Shown here one piece after another: positions 52,601 to 64,000 of a DNA stretch of 64,000 bases; positions within the stretch are counted from its first letter, which is position 1, and each line of letters starts with the position of its first letter. A program made the position numbers and the translations under genes. Source of the DNA: Methyloceanibacter superfactus (GTDB taxonomy: Bacteria > Pseudomonadota > Alphaproteobacteria > Rhizobiales > Methyloligellaceae); contig NZ_LPWF01000025.1 in assembly GCF_001723305.1 (NCBI RefSeq), positions 124,001 through 188,000 on the forward strand, given 5' to 3'. A model generated the notes under the pieces. It was not told the DNA's origin, did not search any database, and saw only the letters and a program-made list of their open reading frames with translations.

Positions 52601-53700
52601 GTTCTCGGACCATTCTTCTCGCTGCCGGGGGCACCGGCGGACATCTCTTCCCGGCCGCGGCCTTGGCGCAGGAGCTGGGGCGCCGTGGCTTCGCGGTCGA
52701 GCTGGCCACGGACGAGCGCGCCGAGCAGTTCGGCAGCGATTTTCCCGCCCGCGCCGTCTACCGCGTCCCGTCGGCGACCTTCACCAGCCGCTCGCCGATG
52801 GCCGTGGCCAAGACGATCGGCCGCCTGGGCTCGGGCTTCCTCCGCGCCCGCCGGCTGCTCGAAATGGTGCAGCCGCTCGTGGTCATCGGTTTCGGCGGCT
52901 ATCCCACTCTGCCGCCGATCATGGCCGCGCGCTCGCTAGGCATCCCGACCATGATCCACGAGCAGAACGCGGTGATGGGCCGCGCCAACCGCCTGCTGTC
53001 GCGTTTCGCCGATGCCGTCGCGCTCTCCTTCCAGCCGACCAAGCGCTTGCGCCGCAGCGCCGAGAAGCGCGCCCAGCTCACCGGCAATCCGGTGCGCGAC
53101 GTGGTGGCCTCTTACCGCAACGTGGCCTACACGCCCCCCGAGCCTGCGGGCCGCTGCCTGTTGCTCGTGTTCGGCGGCAGCCAGGGCGCGCATTTCTTCG
53201 CCGAGGTTTTGCCGAAAGCGCTGGAGAGCATGTCGTCGCCCTTCCGCTGGCGCCTCACCGTGGTGCAGCAGGTTCGCCCCGAGGACATGGCCGAAGTGCG
53301 CGCCGCCTATAAGGAGGCGAATATCGCCGCACATTTGGCGCCATTCTTCCGCGATCTGCCCGAGCGCATCGCCAATGCGCACCTCGTCATCGCGCGTGCC
53401 GGCGCCTCGACCGTGGCCGAATTGACGGCGATCGGCCGTCCCGGGCTCCTGGTGCCCCTGCCGCATGCTCTTGACAACGACCAGCTCGAAAACGCTATTC
53501 GCCTCCAGGATGGCGGTGGCGGCTGGTGCATGCGTCAGTCGGACATCACGCCGGAACGTCTGTCCGAGGAGCTTGCCAGGCTGCTTGGCGATCCGGAGCT
53601 TCTCGCCAAGGCGGCGGCGAAGTCCAAGGCCATGGCCAGCATCGATGCGGTGAAGAAGCTCGCCGACATCGCCGAGGAACTGGCGGGACCCGAAGAGTAG
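52597..53700 (+). CDS. murG: UDP-GlcNAc:lipid I GlcNAc-transferase MurG
   Basis: 367 codons from a TTG inside the ftsW stop. GT-B motifs: ILLAAGGTGGHLFPAAALAQ (G loop 1), VVIGFGGYPTLPPIMAARSL (G loop 2), HEQNAVMGRANRLLSRFADA, LLVFGGSQGAHFFAEVLPKA (G loop 3) and ARAGASTVAELTAIGRPGLL, DNDQLENAIRLQDGGGGWCM. It forms lipid II at the inner membrane face. Confidence 0.96.
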   Translation: MSSRTILLAAGGTGGHLFPAAALAQELGRRGFAVELATDERAEQFGSDFPARAVYRVPSATFTSRSPMAVAKTIGRLGSGFLRARRLLEMVQPLVVIGFGGYPTLPPIMAARSLGIPTMIHEQNAVMGRANRLLSRFADAVALSFQPTKRLRRSAEKRAQLTGNPVRDVVASYRNVAYTPPEPAGRCLLLVFGGSQGAHFFAEVLPKALESMSSPFRWRLTVVQQVRPEDMAEVRAAYKEANIAAHLAPFFRDLPERIANAHLVIARAGASTVAELTAIGRPGLLVPLPHALDNDQLENAIRLQDGGGGWCMRQSDITPERLSEELARLLGDPELLAKAAAKSKAMASIDAVKKLADIAEELAGPEE

Positions 53701-53708
53701 GCGTCGTT

Positions 53709-55135
<1,427 letters not shown>

Positions 55136-55139
<4 letters not shown>

Positions 55140-56053
55140 ACGGTGCCGCCCTTCTCGAGACGCTGACCGCCGGCCTGCCGAGCCTGCGCGGGCGGCTCAC
55201 GGCGGAAGCCCCGCTCAAGGACTACACCTGGTTCCGGGTGGGCGGCCCGGCGGAAGTGCTCTATTCGCCCGCCGACGAGGCGGACCTCGCTTACTTCATG
55301 AAGGAGCTGCCCGCCGGCATTCCCATCACCGTGATCGGCCTCGGCTCGAATCTTCTGGTGCGCGACGGCGGCATCGAGGGCGTGGTCATTCGCTTGGGCC
55401 GCGGCTTCGGCGACATCAAGATCGAGGAGGGCTCACGCTTGCGCGCCGGCACCGCCGTGCCCGACGTAAAGGTGGCGCGCGCCGCCGCCGACGCGGGCAT
55501 TGCCGGTCTCACCTTCTATCGCGGCATTCCGGGCGGCATCGGCGGCGCGCTGCGCATGAACGGCGGCGCTCATGGCACCGAGACCTGCGAGGTGCTGGTC
55601 GAGGCCCGTGCCGTCGACCGCCAAGGCAATGTGCATGTGCTGCCGGTCGCCGATTTCCATTACGCCTATCGCCATTGCGGCGCGCCCGGCGATCTCATCT
55701 TCACCGAGGCCCTGTTCCAAGGAAGGCCCGGCGATCCGGCCAAGATCCTCGCCGAGATGGACGAGATCGCCGCCTATCGCGAGGAGGTGCAGCCGATCAA
55801 GAGCCGCACCGGCGGTTCGACCTTCAAGAACCCGCCGGGCAACAAGTCCTGGCAGCTCATCGACGCCGCCGGGTGCCGCGGTCTCAAGATCGGCGATGCG
55901 AAAGTGTCGGAGCTCCATTGCAACTTCCTCATCAATGAGGGCAATGCCACCGCCGCCGATATCGAGACGCTGGGCGAGACCGTGCGAGCGCGGGTCAAGG
56001 AGACGAGCGGCGTCGAGCTCGAATGGGAGATCAAGCGCCTCGGCAACCCCTGA
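55136..56053 (+). CDS. murB: UDP-N-acetylenolpyruvoylglucosamine reductase MurB
   Basis: 305 codons from a GTG at 55136. FAD-binding: [20 protein letters not shown] and [20 protein letters not shown]; active site: [20 protein letters not shown] and [20 protein letters not shown] (catalytic Ser), with [19 protein letters not shown] near the end. It reduces the enolpyruvyl group to lactyl, giving UDP-MurNAc. Confidence 0.96.
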
Positions 56054-56207
56054 TCGTGCCTCTTTGAGTCTTTATGCCGCTCCCCCGTGTCATTCCCCGC
56101 GAATACGGGTAATCCAGTAACCACCGCAGAGCATGATTTGCGCCGCCAAGGCCGGGAACGGTTCGGGGCGGCTCCGGCACGACAACCAAACGACGGGGGC
56201 TTTTTCG

Positions 56208-57143
56208 ATGAATGACACGCAAACGCACGTCGCCGTGCTGATGGGGGGTCTCTCCGCCGAGCGGGAGGTTTCGCTGAATTCCGGCGCCGCCTGCGCGAAG
56301 GCCCTGGAGGGCGAGGGCTATAGGGTCACCAGGCTCGACGTGGGCCGCGACGTGGCGGCTCGGCTCGCCGAGATCAAGCCCGATGTCTGCTTCAACGCGC
56401 TGCATGGCCGTTTCGGCGAGGATGGCTGCATCCAGGGCCTGCTCGAGACCATGGGAATCCCCTACACCCATTCCGGCGTGCTCGCCTCGGCGCTCGCCAT
56501 GCACAAGGAGCGGGCCAAGGCCGTTTTGCGCGAGGCGGGCGTGCCGGTGGCCGAAAGCCGCGTGGTGAGCCGCCAGGAGGCCGCCAAGGGCCATGTCATC
56601 CCCCCGCCTTACGTGATCAAGCCGCCGGCGGAAGGCTCGTCCGTGGGCGTCTATATCGTCCGCGAGGACCAGGCTCATCCGCCCCAGGAGCTCACCTCGG
56701 CCGACTGGGCCCTGGGTGAAGAAATCATGATCGAACGGTTCATTCCTGGCCGCGAGCTGACCTGCGCGGTCATGGGCGAGGAGGCTTTGGGGGTCATCGA
56801 GATCAAGCCGGCCGAAGGGCTAGCCTTTTATGATTACGACGCAAAATACGCTCCGGGGGGCTCAATTCATGTCCTCCCGGCGCCGCTTAAACCAAATGTT
56901 TACCAATTGGTACAGAAGCTGTCGGTAGCGGCTCATAGGGCACTGGGCTGCCGTGGGGTCAGCCGTTCCGACTTCCGCTTCGACGACCGGCCAGACGGCA
57001 CGGGGGAAATGATCTGCCTTGAGGTCAATACCCAGCCAGGCATGACGTCGACGTCGCTTGTGCCCGAGCTTGCAGCCTATGGCGGCCGCTCGTTCGGTGA
57101 GCTTGTCCGCTGGATCGTGGAGGACGCGTCGTGCAATCGTTAG
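56208..57143 (+). CDS. ddl: D-alanine--D-alanine ligase Ddl
   Basis: 311 codons from ATG 56208. ATP-grasp motifs: [100 protein letters not shown] and [20 protein letters not shown]. It starts 154 bp after murB, so a separate promoter is possible. It overlaps ftsQ by 13 bp. Confidence 0.96.
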   Translation: MNDTQTHVAVLMGGLSAEREVSLNSGAACAKALEGEGYRVTRLDVGRDVAARLAEIKPDVCFNALHGRFGEDGCIQGLLETMGIPYTHSGVLASALAMHKERAKAVLREAGVPVAESRVVSRQEAAKGHVIPPPYVIKPPAEGSSVGVYIVREDQAHPPQELTSADWALGEEIMIERFIPGRELTCAVMGEEALGVIEIKPAEGLAFYDYDAKYAPGGSIHVLPAPLKPNVYQLVQKLSVAAHRALGCRGVSRSDFRFDDRPDGTGEMICLEVNTQPGMTSTSLVPELAAYGGRSFGELVRWIVEDASCNR

Positions 57144-58128
57144 GCCCAGCTAAGGGTCAGGCTAAGGGAAGACGGGCACAAGATGCCCTGCTCGCGCGTG
57201 GCATCGCCGCGCCGCGGGAGCCGTCCCGTGGCTTGCCTGTGCTGACCGGCACGCGCGCGCTCATCTCGCGGAGGCCCGCAGCATTCGCCTCGGCAAGGCC
57301 AGAAGCGACCGCGCGCGTGGCAAATGGCTGCTGATTTGCGTCCTTTTCCTCGGTATCTCAGTCGTCTACGGCGCCATCATCGGCGGCCAGACCGGGCGGC
57401 TGCTCGATGCGCTCAGCATGGGCGTGCAGCGCCTCGCCGTCGTCGCCGGGTTCGGCGTGGAGCGCGTCACCGTGGAAGGCCAGCGCCACGCCACCGATAT
57501 GGCGATCACCACCGCGCTTGCCGCCGGTCCCGACACCATGATGCTCAGTTTCGACACCGACGCCGCCAAGGAGCGGCTGGAAGCGGTGCCGTGGATCCGC
57601 CATGCGCAAGTGATGCGCTTGCTGCCCTCGACCCTGCAAGTGGTCATCGAGGAGCGCGAGCCTTACGCCGTCTGGCAGACCAAGGGCAAAACCTTCGTGG
57701 TCGACGACCAGGGTGTGGTTCTCGCCCCGGCGCTGCCGCAAGCCTATCCGGATTTGCCGCTGGTCGTCGGCGAGGGCGCCAGCAAGAACGCCTCCGCCCT
57801 TTACGCGGCACTCGAGCCCTATGGCGAGCTGCGGGACAAGATGCTCGCGGCGCTCAGGGTCGGCGACCGGCGTTGGACCCTGAAGCTGCGCACCGGCATG
57901 GAGATCATGCTGCCCGACGACAATATCGAGGTGGCCCTGCAATCCCTCACCAAGCTGGCGCAAGAGCGCGGCGTTCTGGAGGAGGATTTCGCGGCGATCG
58001 ACCTGCGCCTGCTCGACCGCATCACCGTGCGCTTCCATGAGACCGCGGCCGCCAATCAATCCGGCACGGCCGTGCCCATCGACGTGCCGACCGCGAGCAC
58101 CGGCGCGACCTCCAAAGGCAAGACATAA
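57131..58128 (+). CDS. ftsQ: Cell-division protein FtsQ, one frame break
   Basis: The GTG at 57131 opens a basic N-terminal tail ([20 protein letters not shown]). The frame is lost between about 57200 and 57280; the other frame reads [15 protein letters not shown], then the membrane helix [20 protein letters not shown]. The POTRA domain follows ([40 protein letters not shown]) and the beta domain ends with [17 protein letters not shown]. Repaired length is about 332. FtsQ links early and late divisome components. Confidence 0.88.
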
Positions 58129-58150
58129 GAAGGGGCTTGAGGGCAGGGGG

Positions 58151-59447
58151 ATGACATACAGCACGACCATCAGGAGCAAACGTCAGCGCATCGTGACCGC
58201 GCTCGACATCGGCACGAGCAAAGTGTGCTGCCTGATCGGCAAGACCTCCGCCGCTCCCGACTGGTTCGAGGGCAAGGGCGACGCGGTGCAGTTCGAGGTG
58301 CTGGGCTTCGATCACACACGCGCGCCGAAGGCCTCAAGGCCGGCATGGTCACCCATCTCGATAGCGCCGAGCATTGCATCCGCTCCGCCGTGGACGCGGC
58401 CGAGCGCATGGCCGGCGTCACCGTCGAGGACGTGCATGTGTCCGTCACCTGCGGACGCCTCAAGAGCGACAGTTTCTCCGCAAGCGTGGCCTTGGCCTCC
58501 GGCGCGGTGCGCGACGACGACGTGCAGCGCCTGCTCGCCGGCGGCCGCCAATATGCCGCGCGCGACAAGCGCACCGTTCTGCATGCTTTGCCGACCGGCT
58601 ATCGCCTCGACGAGAATAGCGGCATCAGCGAGCCGCAAGGCATGTGCGGCGAGCGTCTCTCCGTCGATCTCCATGCGGTGACCGCCGACGAGGTGGCCAT
58701 GCGCAATCTGATGCTGGTCGTCGAACGCTGCCATCTCGGCGTCGCGAGCCTCGTGGCCGCGCCTATTCGAGCGCGCTGGCGGTCGTACGCCCGATGAGGC
58801 CAATCTCGGGGTTGCCTGCATCGATTTCGGCGCCGGCACCACCACGCTGTCGGTGATTGTCGACGGACATTTCATTCATGCCGACGCCATCGCGCTCGGA
58901 GGCAACGGCGTCACCACCGACATCGCCCGGACGCTCCAGCGCGCCCATGGAGCATGCCGAGCGCCTGAAGACATTGCACGGCAGCGCCTTCGCCACGCTC
59001 TCCGACGAGCGCGAGATCATCACCTACCCCTGCGTCAGCGGCATGTCTCAAGGCAGCCTGAACCAGATCACCAAGGCGCAGCTTGCTTGCATCATCCGGC
59101 CCCGGGTCGAAGAGATTCTCGATCTGATGCGCCGCCGGCTCGCGGGCAGCGGCCTGGCCGCCGAGGTCACCCAGCATTTGGTGCTGACCGGCGGCGGCAG
59201 CCAGCTCACCGGCCTGCCGGAGCTCGCTTCGAACATGTTTGGACGCCCGGCGCGGCTTGGCCGCCCGCGCGCCATGAATGGATTGCCGCCAGTGGCCGCC
59301 GCGCCGGACTTCTCCGCCGCGATCGGCCTGCTCCTGCATTGGGCGCGTGGCGACGACAAGCTCGGTGCCCGCACCGAGCAACGGTTCTTGCGTACGGGGA
59401 CAGGCTACTTCGCCAAAGTTGGCGAGTGGATCATGGAGAATTTTTAA
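58151..59447 (+). CDS. ftsA: Cell-division protein FtsA, four frame breaks
   Basis: Pieces in order: [20 protein letters not shown] (phosphate 1), shift at about 58316, [20 protein letters not shown] with [20 protein letters not shown], shifts at about 58767 and 58797, [20 protein letters not shown] (phosphate 2), shift at about 58946, then [40 protein letters not shown] and the amphipathic tail [10 protein letters not shown] that binds membrane. Repaired length is about 432. FtsA is the actin-like anchor of FtsZ; all breaks fit missing bases in C/G runs. Confidence 0.9.
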
Positions 59448-59527
59448 AGGCTTCGAGCCGGCGCACATGCGGGGAGCGCCAGTTAGGGAGCCGTAGCAAG
59501 GGACAATCGCAAGGATTGGAAGCCGCC

Positions 59528-61281
59528 ATGACTATTAACCTCAGAGTTCCAGATCTGACCGAACTCAAGCCGCGCATTACCGTGTTCGGAGTGGGCGGCG
59601 CCGGCGGCAACGCCGTCAACAACATGATCGAACGCGGCCTCCAGGGCGTGGAGTTCGTCGTCGCCAACACCGACGCGCAAGCGCTCATGAGCTCGACCGC
59701 CGAGCGCCGCATTCAGATGGGCACCAACGTCACCGAAGGCTCGGGTGCCGGCTCCAAGCCGGAGATCGGCGCGGCCGCGGCCGAGGAGGCCATGGCCGAC
59801 ATCAAGGCGCACCTCGTCGGCTGCCACATGACCTTCATCACCGCCGGCATGGGTGGCGGCACGGGCACGGGTGCGGCGCCGGTCATCGCGCGCGCCTCCC
59901 GCGAAGAGGGCATCCTCACCGTTGGCGTCGTCACCAAGCCGTTCCAGTTCGAGGCTTCGCGGCGCTATCGCGCTGCCGAGGCCGGTATCGAGGAGCTGTC
60001 GAAATACGTCGATACGCTGCTCATCATTCCGAACCAGAATCTGTTCCGGGTCGCGAACGAGAAGACCACCTTCACCGACGCCTTCGGCATGGCCGACGAC
60101 GTGTTGCGGGCCGGTGTCTCGTGCATCACCGATCTGATGGTCAAGGAAGGCTTGATCAATCTCGACTTCGCCGATGTCCGCACCATCATGGCCGGCATGG
60201 GCAAGGCGATGATGGGTACGGGCGAGTCGAGCGGCGACCGCCGCGCCATCGAGGCGGCCGAGGCGGCGATCTCCAATCCCCTGCTGGACGACGTGTCGAT
60301 GAAGCGCGAGCGGCCTTCTCGTCTCCATCACCGGCGGCAGCGATCTCACCCTCTACGAGGCGACGAGGCGGCGAGCCGCGTCCGCGCCGAGGCGGACGGC
60401 GATGCCAACATCATCGTCGGCGCAACCTATGACGACGAGCTCGACGGCATCATTCGGGTCTCGGTGGTCGCCACCGGCATTGGCCTGTTGGAAGCCGAGC
60501 GTGAGGCTTCGTCCCAGACGGCGGCCGCGGCCCAGCCGGATACGGGTCGGTTGACCGAGCGCCTGGCTGGCCTTGCTGCCATGCCGCCCGCCGCGGCCCG
60601 GCCGAAGCGCCGATCGACCTCGACGAGCCGAGCATGGACCTTGCCGCCAACGACATCGTGCAGGAGCCGTCGGTCTGGCGCGCCCCGGGCAATGTCACCA
60701 TCGAGAAGCGCCCGGCCCAGGCCACCGGCATCGCGCTGCCGCGCACCCCGGCTCCCGCGAGGCCGGCGGCGCCCCAGCACAACTTCCAGCCGGCCCCGCC
60801 CGCCGCCATTAAGCGGCCGGTCCGCCGCATGCCGAATGTCGAGGAGCTGCCCATCGTCGCCCAGAAGGCGATCAAGGCGCAGAACGGCGAGGCGCCCCAG
60901 GCTGGTCTTGCCGAGCAGAAGCGCAAGGTCGGCTTCCTGGAGCGGCTGGCCAATGTCGGCCGCGGCCGCAAAGACACCGAGGCGGAGATGCCGTCCAAGC
61001 TCGAGCCCGAATTCGGCCAGCGCGGAGCATCGGAGACCCCGCGGGCGGACGCCTTCCGGGCGGAGACGCCACGGGCCGAGATGCCGGCCCCCCGGAGCTT
61101 GCGGATCGATCGGCCGCGGGAGCCCATGGTCTCGGTCGCGCCGGCTCCGGCACGGCGGGAGCCTCAGCTTCAGGCCCAGCCCAGGCTGGCCCGGGCTGCG
61201 GCGACAGAACCGGCTGCGGCAGAATCATACGCGGACGACGACCTGGAGATTCCCGCGTTTCTGCGCCGCCGGGCGAACTAA
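59528..61281 (+). CDS. ftsZ: Cell-division protein FtsZ, three frame breaks
   Basis: The GTPase core is [60 protein letters not shown] and [20 protein letters not shown]. At about 60305-60360 the frame leaves and returns; the alternative frame gives [15 protein letters not shown], the expected T7-loop region. A shift at about 60600 leads into the long Pro/Ala-rich linker ([20 protein letters not shown]) and the C-terminal peptide [14 protein letters not shown], which binds FtsA. About 584 residues, long as in Hyphomicrobiales. It polymerises into the Z-ring. Confidence 0.94.
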
Positions 61282-61580
61282 GGCGTGGCCAGGCGTTAAC
61301 CAAATCGCCTGGCCGATGCCTCTGCCGTCGATAAAATGGAAGCAAAATCAATGTATTAGGAGGTATTTCGGCCCGTAATACAGTGAAAGAAACCGTGATT
61401 TGTAGCCCCTAAGCCCGAAGGTTATGGTTCCTATTAGATTGATCGGCAGGACCAAAAAGGCACATCGGGGCCAGCTTATACGGTCTAGTTAAGTGCCAGG
61501 GACGCTGATCGATGGGGGGCTCGGGGTTCTCTCCGGGCTGAGTAGGGAACCAGACGACGGCGCGGGGGCCAACGGGGGCC

Positions 61581-62531
61581 ATGAAGGGTTTTATCGGGGC
61601 ACGCCAAACTACGCTTGCCAGCGAGATATCGCTGACGGGCACCGGGGTCCACGGCGGGGCACCAGTTTCCATCTCTCTTTGTCCGGCTGATGGCGATACC
61701 GGACTACGTTTCCACATTTCCAACGGCGAAGCCGACGGGATCGAGATCGCTGCGGATCAGCAGTGGGTCACCGGCGTCACGCTGTGCACCGTCCTCGGCG
61801 ACGGCAACGGGGCCTCTGTCGCGACCGTTGAGCATCTGCTCGCGGCTCTGCGCGGCCTTGGGGTCGACAATGCGCTGATCGAGATCGACAGCCCGGAAGT
61901 GCCGATCATGGACGGCAGTGCCGCGCCCTTCGTCGAGGCGATTGACGAGGTCGGCCTGACCGAGCTCGACGCGCCGCGCCGCTTCCTGAAGGTTTTGAAG
62001 CCGATTTGTGTCGAGGATGGTGGCGCCGTCGGCGAGCTGACCCCGCATAACGGCTTCCGTCTGGATGTCGAGATCGGCTTCGAGACGCAGTTGATCGGCA
62101 CCCAGAAGATCGAAATCGACGTGAATCCCGGCTCGTTCCGCCGGGAGCTGGCCCGGGCCCGCACCTTCGGCTTCATGAAGGACGTCGAGCGCCTGTGGGC
62201 GGCTGGTCTTGCTCTTGGCGCATCTCTCGAGAACACGGTTGCCATCGGCGACGACCGCATCATCAACCGCGAAGGCCTTCGCTTCGCCGACGAGTTCGTG
62301 CGCCACAAGGCGCTGGACGCGGTTGGCGACCTGGCGCTGGCGGGCGCGCCCATTCTCGGCGCCTACCGGTCACGCCGGGGCGGTCATCGGCTGAATGCGC
62401 TGGTGCTCAAGGCCCTGTTCGCCGATCCGGACGCTTGGACCATGGTCGAGGCCCCGCGCTACCGCGAAGTTCGCCATGCCGAGCTTAGCCATCGCCTGGC
62501 CGCGGCCAATTTCGCCGCCGACCGCAGCTAG
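61581..62531 (+). CDS. lpxC: UDP-3-O-acyl-GlcNAc deacetylase LpxC
   Basis: 316 codons. Zinc and catalytic motifs: VATVEHLLAALRGLGVDNAL, IMDGSAAPFVEAIDEVGL, ARTFGFMKDVERLWAAGLA, FVRHKALDAVGDLALAGAPI (HKxxD) and YRSRRGGHRLNALVLKALFA (catalytic His). It commits lipid A synthesis. It starts 299 bp after ftsZ, so it has its own promoter, and ends with a terminator. Confidence 0.96.
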   Translation: MKGFIGARQTTLASEISLTGTGVHGGAPVSISLCPADGDTGLRFHISNGEADGIEIAADQQWVTGVTLCTVLGDGNGASVATVEHLLAALRGLGVDNALIEIDSPEVPIMDGSAAPFVEAIDEVGLTELDAPRRFLKVLKPICVEDGGAVGELTPHNGFRLDVEIGFETQLIGTQKIEIDVNPGSFRRELARARTFGFMKDVERLWAAGLALGASLENTVAIGDDRIINREGLRFADEFVRHKALDAVGDLALAGAPILGAYRSRRGGHRLNALVLKALFADPDAWTMVEAPRYREVRHAELSHRLAAANFAADRS

Positions 62532-62566
62532 AGCCTTTCGATTTCTACCCTGTGGGGTCTGACGGT

Positions 62567-62590
62567 GCCGGACGCGGAAATGCGTCCGGC
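62567..62590 (+). terminator. Intrinsic terminator after lpxC
   Basis: GCCGGACGC/GCGTCCGGC, a perfect 9-bp stem with GGAAAT loop, followed by CCTTTC. It lies 36 bp past the lpxC stop. Confidence 0.7.
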
Positions 62591-62745
62591 CCTTTCAGTT
62601 ATGCGTAGGATTACGGACTGGAGCCCGCGTGTGGGCCGCTCTGAGCAAAAAAACACCATAATCCGCTAGTTGGGTGCTAGCACTCGGCGCTAGCGTCGCC
62701 GGAAGGGCGCGATGTCTCGCGCCAGGGGCAGTTTTGAGGGGAAGC

Positions 62746-63603
62746 ATGTCGGGACCGGGAGAGCCGCGTATCGCGCCGCGCCTATGCGCCGTGCTCGGCA
62801 TGGTGCTGGCAGCCGCCATGCTCGCCGGCTGCGGGTCCATCTTCGGCAGCGACAAGGCGGAGTTGGTCAACAACGACCCGCCGAACGTGATCTACGGCCA
62901 GGCCGAGGCCATGATCAACAAGGGCGACTACGGCGAGGCCGCGCGCCAATACGAGCAAGTCGACATCAACCATCCCTATTCCCAGGAGGCGCGGCGGTCG
63001 ATCGTCATGGCCTCCTACGCCTATTACAAGGCCGGCCAGTATGACGACGCCGTTTCCGCCGCCGACCGTTATTTGACGCTGCATCCGGGCACCCAGGAAT
63101 CGGATCTCGCCCAGAACATCATCGGCATGTCCTATTACGACCAGGTGCTCGATCCGAAGCGCGACCAGACATATGCCCGCCGGTCGCTGGCGGCCTACGA
63201 CACGCTACTGCAGCGCTATCCCAATTCGCGCTATGCGGCGGAAGCGAGCAACCGCGTGCGAATCTTGCGCGATCTCCTGGCGGCGAACGAGATGACGATT
63301 GGGCGCTATTATCTGCGCCACAACAACTACCTCGCGGCCATCAACCGCTTCCGCACCGTGGTCACCGAATATCAGACCACCGAGCAAATCGAAGAAGCCT
63401 TGATGCGCCTCACCGAGGCTTATATGGCGTTAGGTATCGTCAATGAGGCCCAGACGGCGGCTGCCGTGCTCGGCCACAACTTTCCGGACAGTAAGTGGTA
63501 CAAGCACGCCTACAGTCTCCTAGGGAAGCGTGGCCTGGAGCCCCAGCAGCACGAAGGCTCGTGGATCACCCAGACCTGGAAGGGCGACGGCGGCCAAACC
63601 TGA
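62746..63603 (+). CDS. bamD: Outer-membrane assembly lipoprotein BamD
   Basis: 285 codons from ATG 62746, after GAGGGGAAGC. The lipobox LAGC is at the end of the signal (VLGMVLAAAMLAGC). Five TPR-like repeats follow: YGQAEAMINKGDYGEAARQY, SIVMASYAYYKAGQYDDAVS, NIIGMSYYDQVLDPKRDQTY, RFRTVVTEYQTTEQIEEALM and AYMALGIVNEAQTAAAVLGH. It is the essential lipoprotein partner of BamA in beta-barrel insertion. The stop is 10 bp before recN. Confidence 0.95.
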   Translation: MSGPGEPRIAPRLCAVLGMVLAAAMLAGCGSIFGSDKAELVNNDPPNVIYGQAEAMINKGDYGEAARQYEQVDINHPYSQEARRSIVMASYAYYKAGQYDDAVSAADRYLTLHPGTQESDLAQNIIGMSYYDQVLDPKRDQTYARRSLAAYDTLLQRYPNSRYAAEASNRVRILRDLLAANEMTIGRYYLRHNNYLAAINRFRTVVTEYQTTEQIEEALMRLTEAYMALGIVNEAQTAAAVLGHNFPDSKWYKHAYSLLGKRGLEPQQHEGSWITQTWKGDGGQT

Positions 63604-63613
63604 CGCGCACGCC

Positions 63614-64000
63614 ATGCTAGCCGCTCTGTCGATCCGCGATATCGTTCTGATCGACAAGCTCGATCTGGAATTCGGCCAAGGCCTGTCCGCGCTCACCGGC
63701 GAGACCGGCGCCGGCAAATCCATCCTCCTCGATGCCTTCTCGCTGGCCATCGGCGCGCGCGGCGACGCCTCGCTCGTGCGCCGCGGCGCCGAGCAGGGCC
63801 AGGTCAGCGCCACCTTCGAGCTCAGCCCCGACCACCCGGTGCTGGCGCTGCTCGCCGAGAACGCCATCCCCACCGACGAGGGGCTGATCTTGCGGCGGGT
63901 ACAGGGAATGGACGGACGGAGCCGCGCCTCAATCAACGACATGAGCGTCAGCGTGCAGCTCTTGCGGCAGGTGGGCCACGCACTGGTCGAGATCCACGGC
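63614..64000 (+). CDS. recN: DNA repair ATPase RecN, N-terminal part (runs off window)
   Basis: 129 codons to the window end from ATG 63614. The SMC-like ATPase head is clear: ALSIRDIVLIDKLDLEFGQG, LSALTGETGAGKSILLDAFS (Walker A), LVRRGAEQGQVSATFELSPD and GRSRASINDMSVSVQLLRQV with LVEIHG. RecN holds DNA ends in double-strand break repair. It is probably co-transcribed with bamD (10-bp gap), a common alphaproteobacterial pair. Confidence 0.95.
   Translation, partial: MLAALSIRDIVLIDKLDLEFGQGLSALTGETGAGKSILLDAFSLAIGARGDASLVRRGAEQGQVSATFELSPDHPVLALLAENAIPTDEGLILRRVQGMDGRSRASINDMSVSVQLLRQVGHALVEIHG

Overview
The window is a GC-rich chromosomal segment of an alphaproteobacterium, most probably of the order Hyphomicrobiales (Rhizobiales). 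This is inferred from the complete dcw cluster in alphaproteobacterial order (mraZ to ftsZ, then lpxC, bamD and recN), a bipartite cobalamin methionine synthase, an ArsR-methyltransferase fusion beside metF, and Hyphomicrobiales-type small families (DUF2852, DUF1328, DUF4431, ELM1-like). No phage, insertion sequence, CRISPR array or secretion island was seen. Genus cannot be assigned from sequence alone.

Layout. 1-9.9 kb: a protein-L-isoaspartate methyltransferase/erythromycin-esterase fusion, a SIMPL protein, a tRNA(CAU), a tiny secreted Cys protein, two tandem sulfotransferase paralogues with a TerB gene, an ELM1-like protein, an AT-richer orphan lipoprotein, ettA, and an exported methyltransferase. 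10-16.5 kb: a methionine-cycle locus, arsR-methyltransferase, metF, metH N-part, a small methyltransferase, metH C-part, with a palindromic operator at the first start codon. 16.5-34.5 kb: housekeeping and accessory genes (acetyltransferase, deacetylase, vWA protein, ZIP and Ca2+/H+ transporters, TetR with an operator, GH25 lysozyme, monooxygenase, 5-oxoprolinase/hydantoinase, gamma-carbonic anhydrase, J-domain protein, AmpD-like amidase). 34.5-37.5 kb: three secreted proteins sharing a YHS-like cysteine module, with CRP-type palindromes before two of them and a Crp/Fnr regulator upstream. 37.7-41.9 kb: rnpB, a DUF1328 protein, katG and a hydrolase. 42-64 kb: the dcw cluster, preceded by a textbook MraZ operator of four CCC(A/G)T repeats at exact 10-bp spacing, then lpxC, bamD and the start of recN.

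A dominant technical feature is pervasive small indels. At least seventeen genes, including essential ones (rsmH, murD, ftsQ, ftsA, ftsZ), change reading frame, and nearly every break can be repaired by restoring one base in a 2-3 base G or C run. Several are paired so that they compensate. This looks like uncorrected sequencing or consensus error rather than gene decay, and gene models here are given across the breaks.

The most interesting biology is the methionine-cycle locus (a methyltransferase inserted between the halves of MetH, under an ArsR-methyltransferase fusion), the Crp/Fnr plus YHS-like secreted trio, the clear MraZ operator, and a 27-residue membrane microprotein at 16.6 kb.
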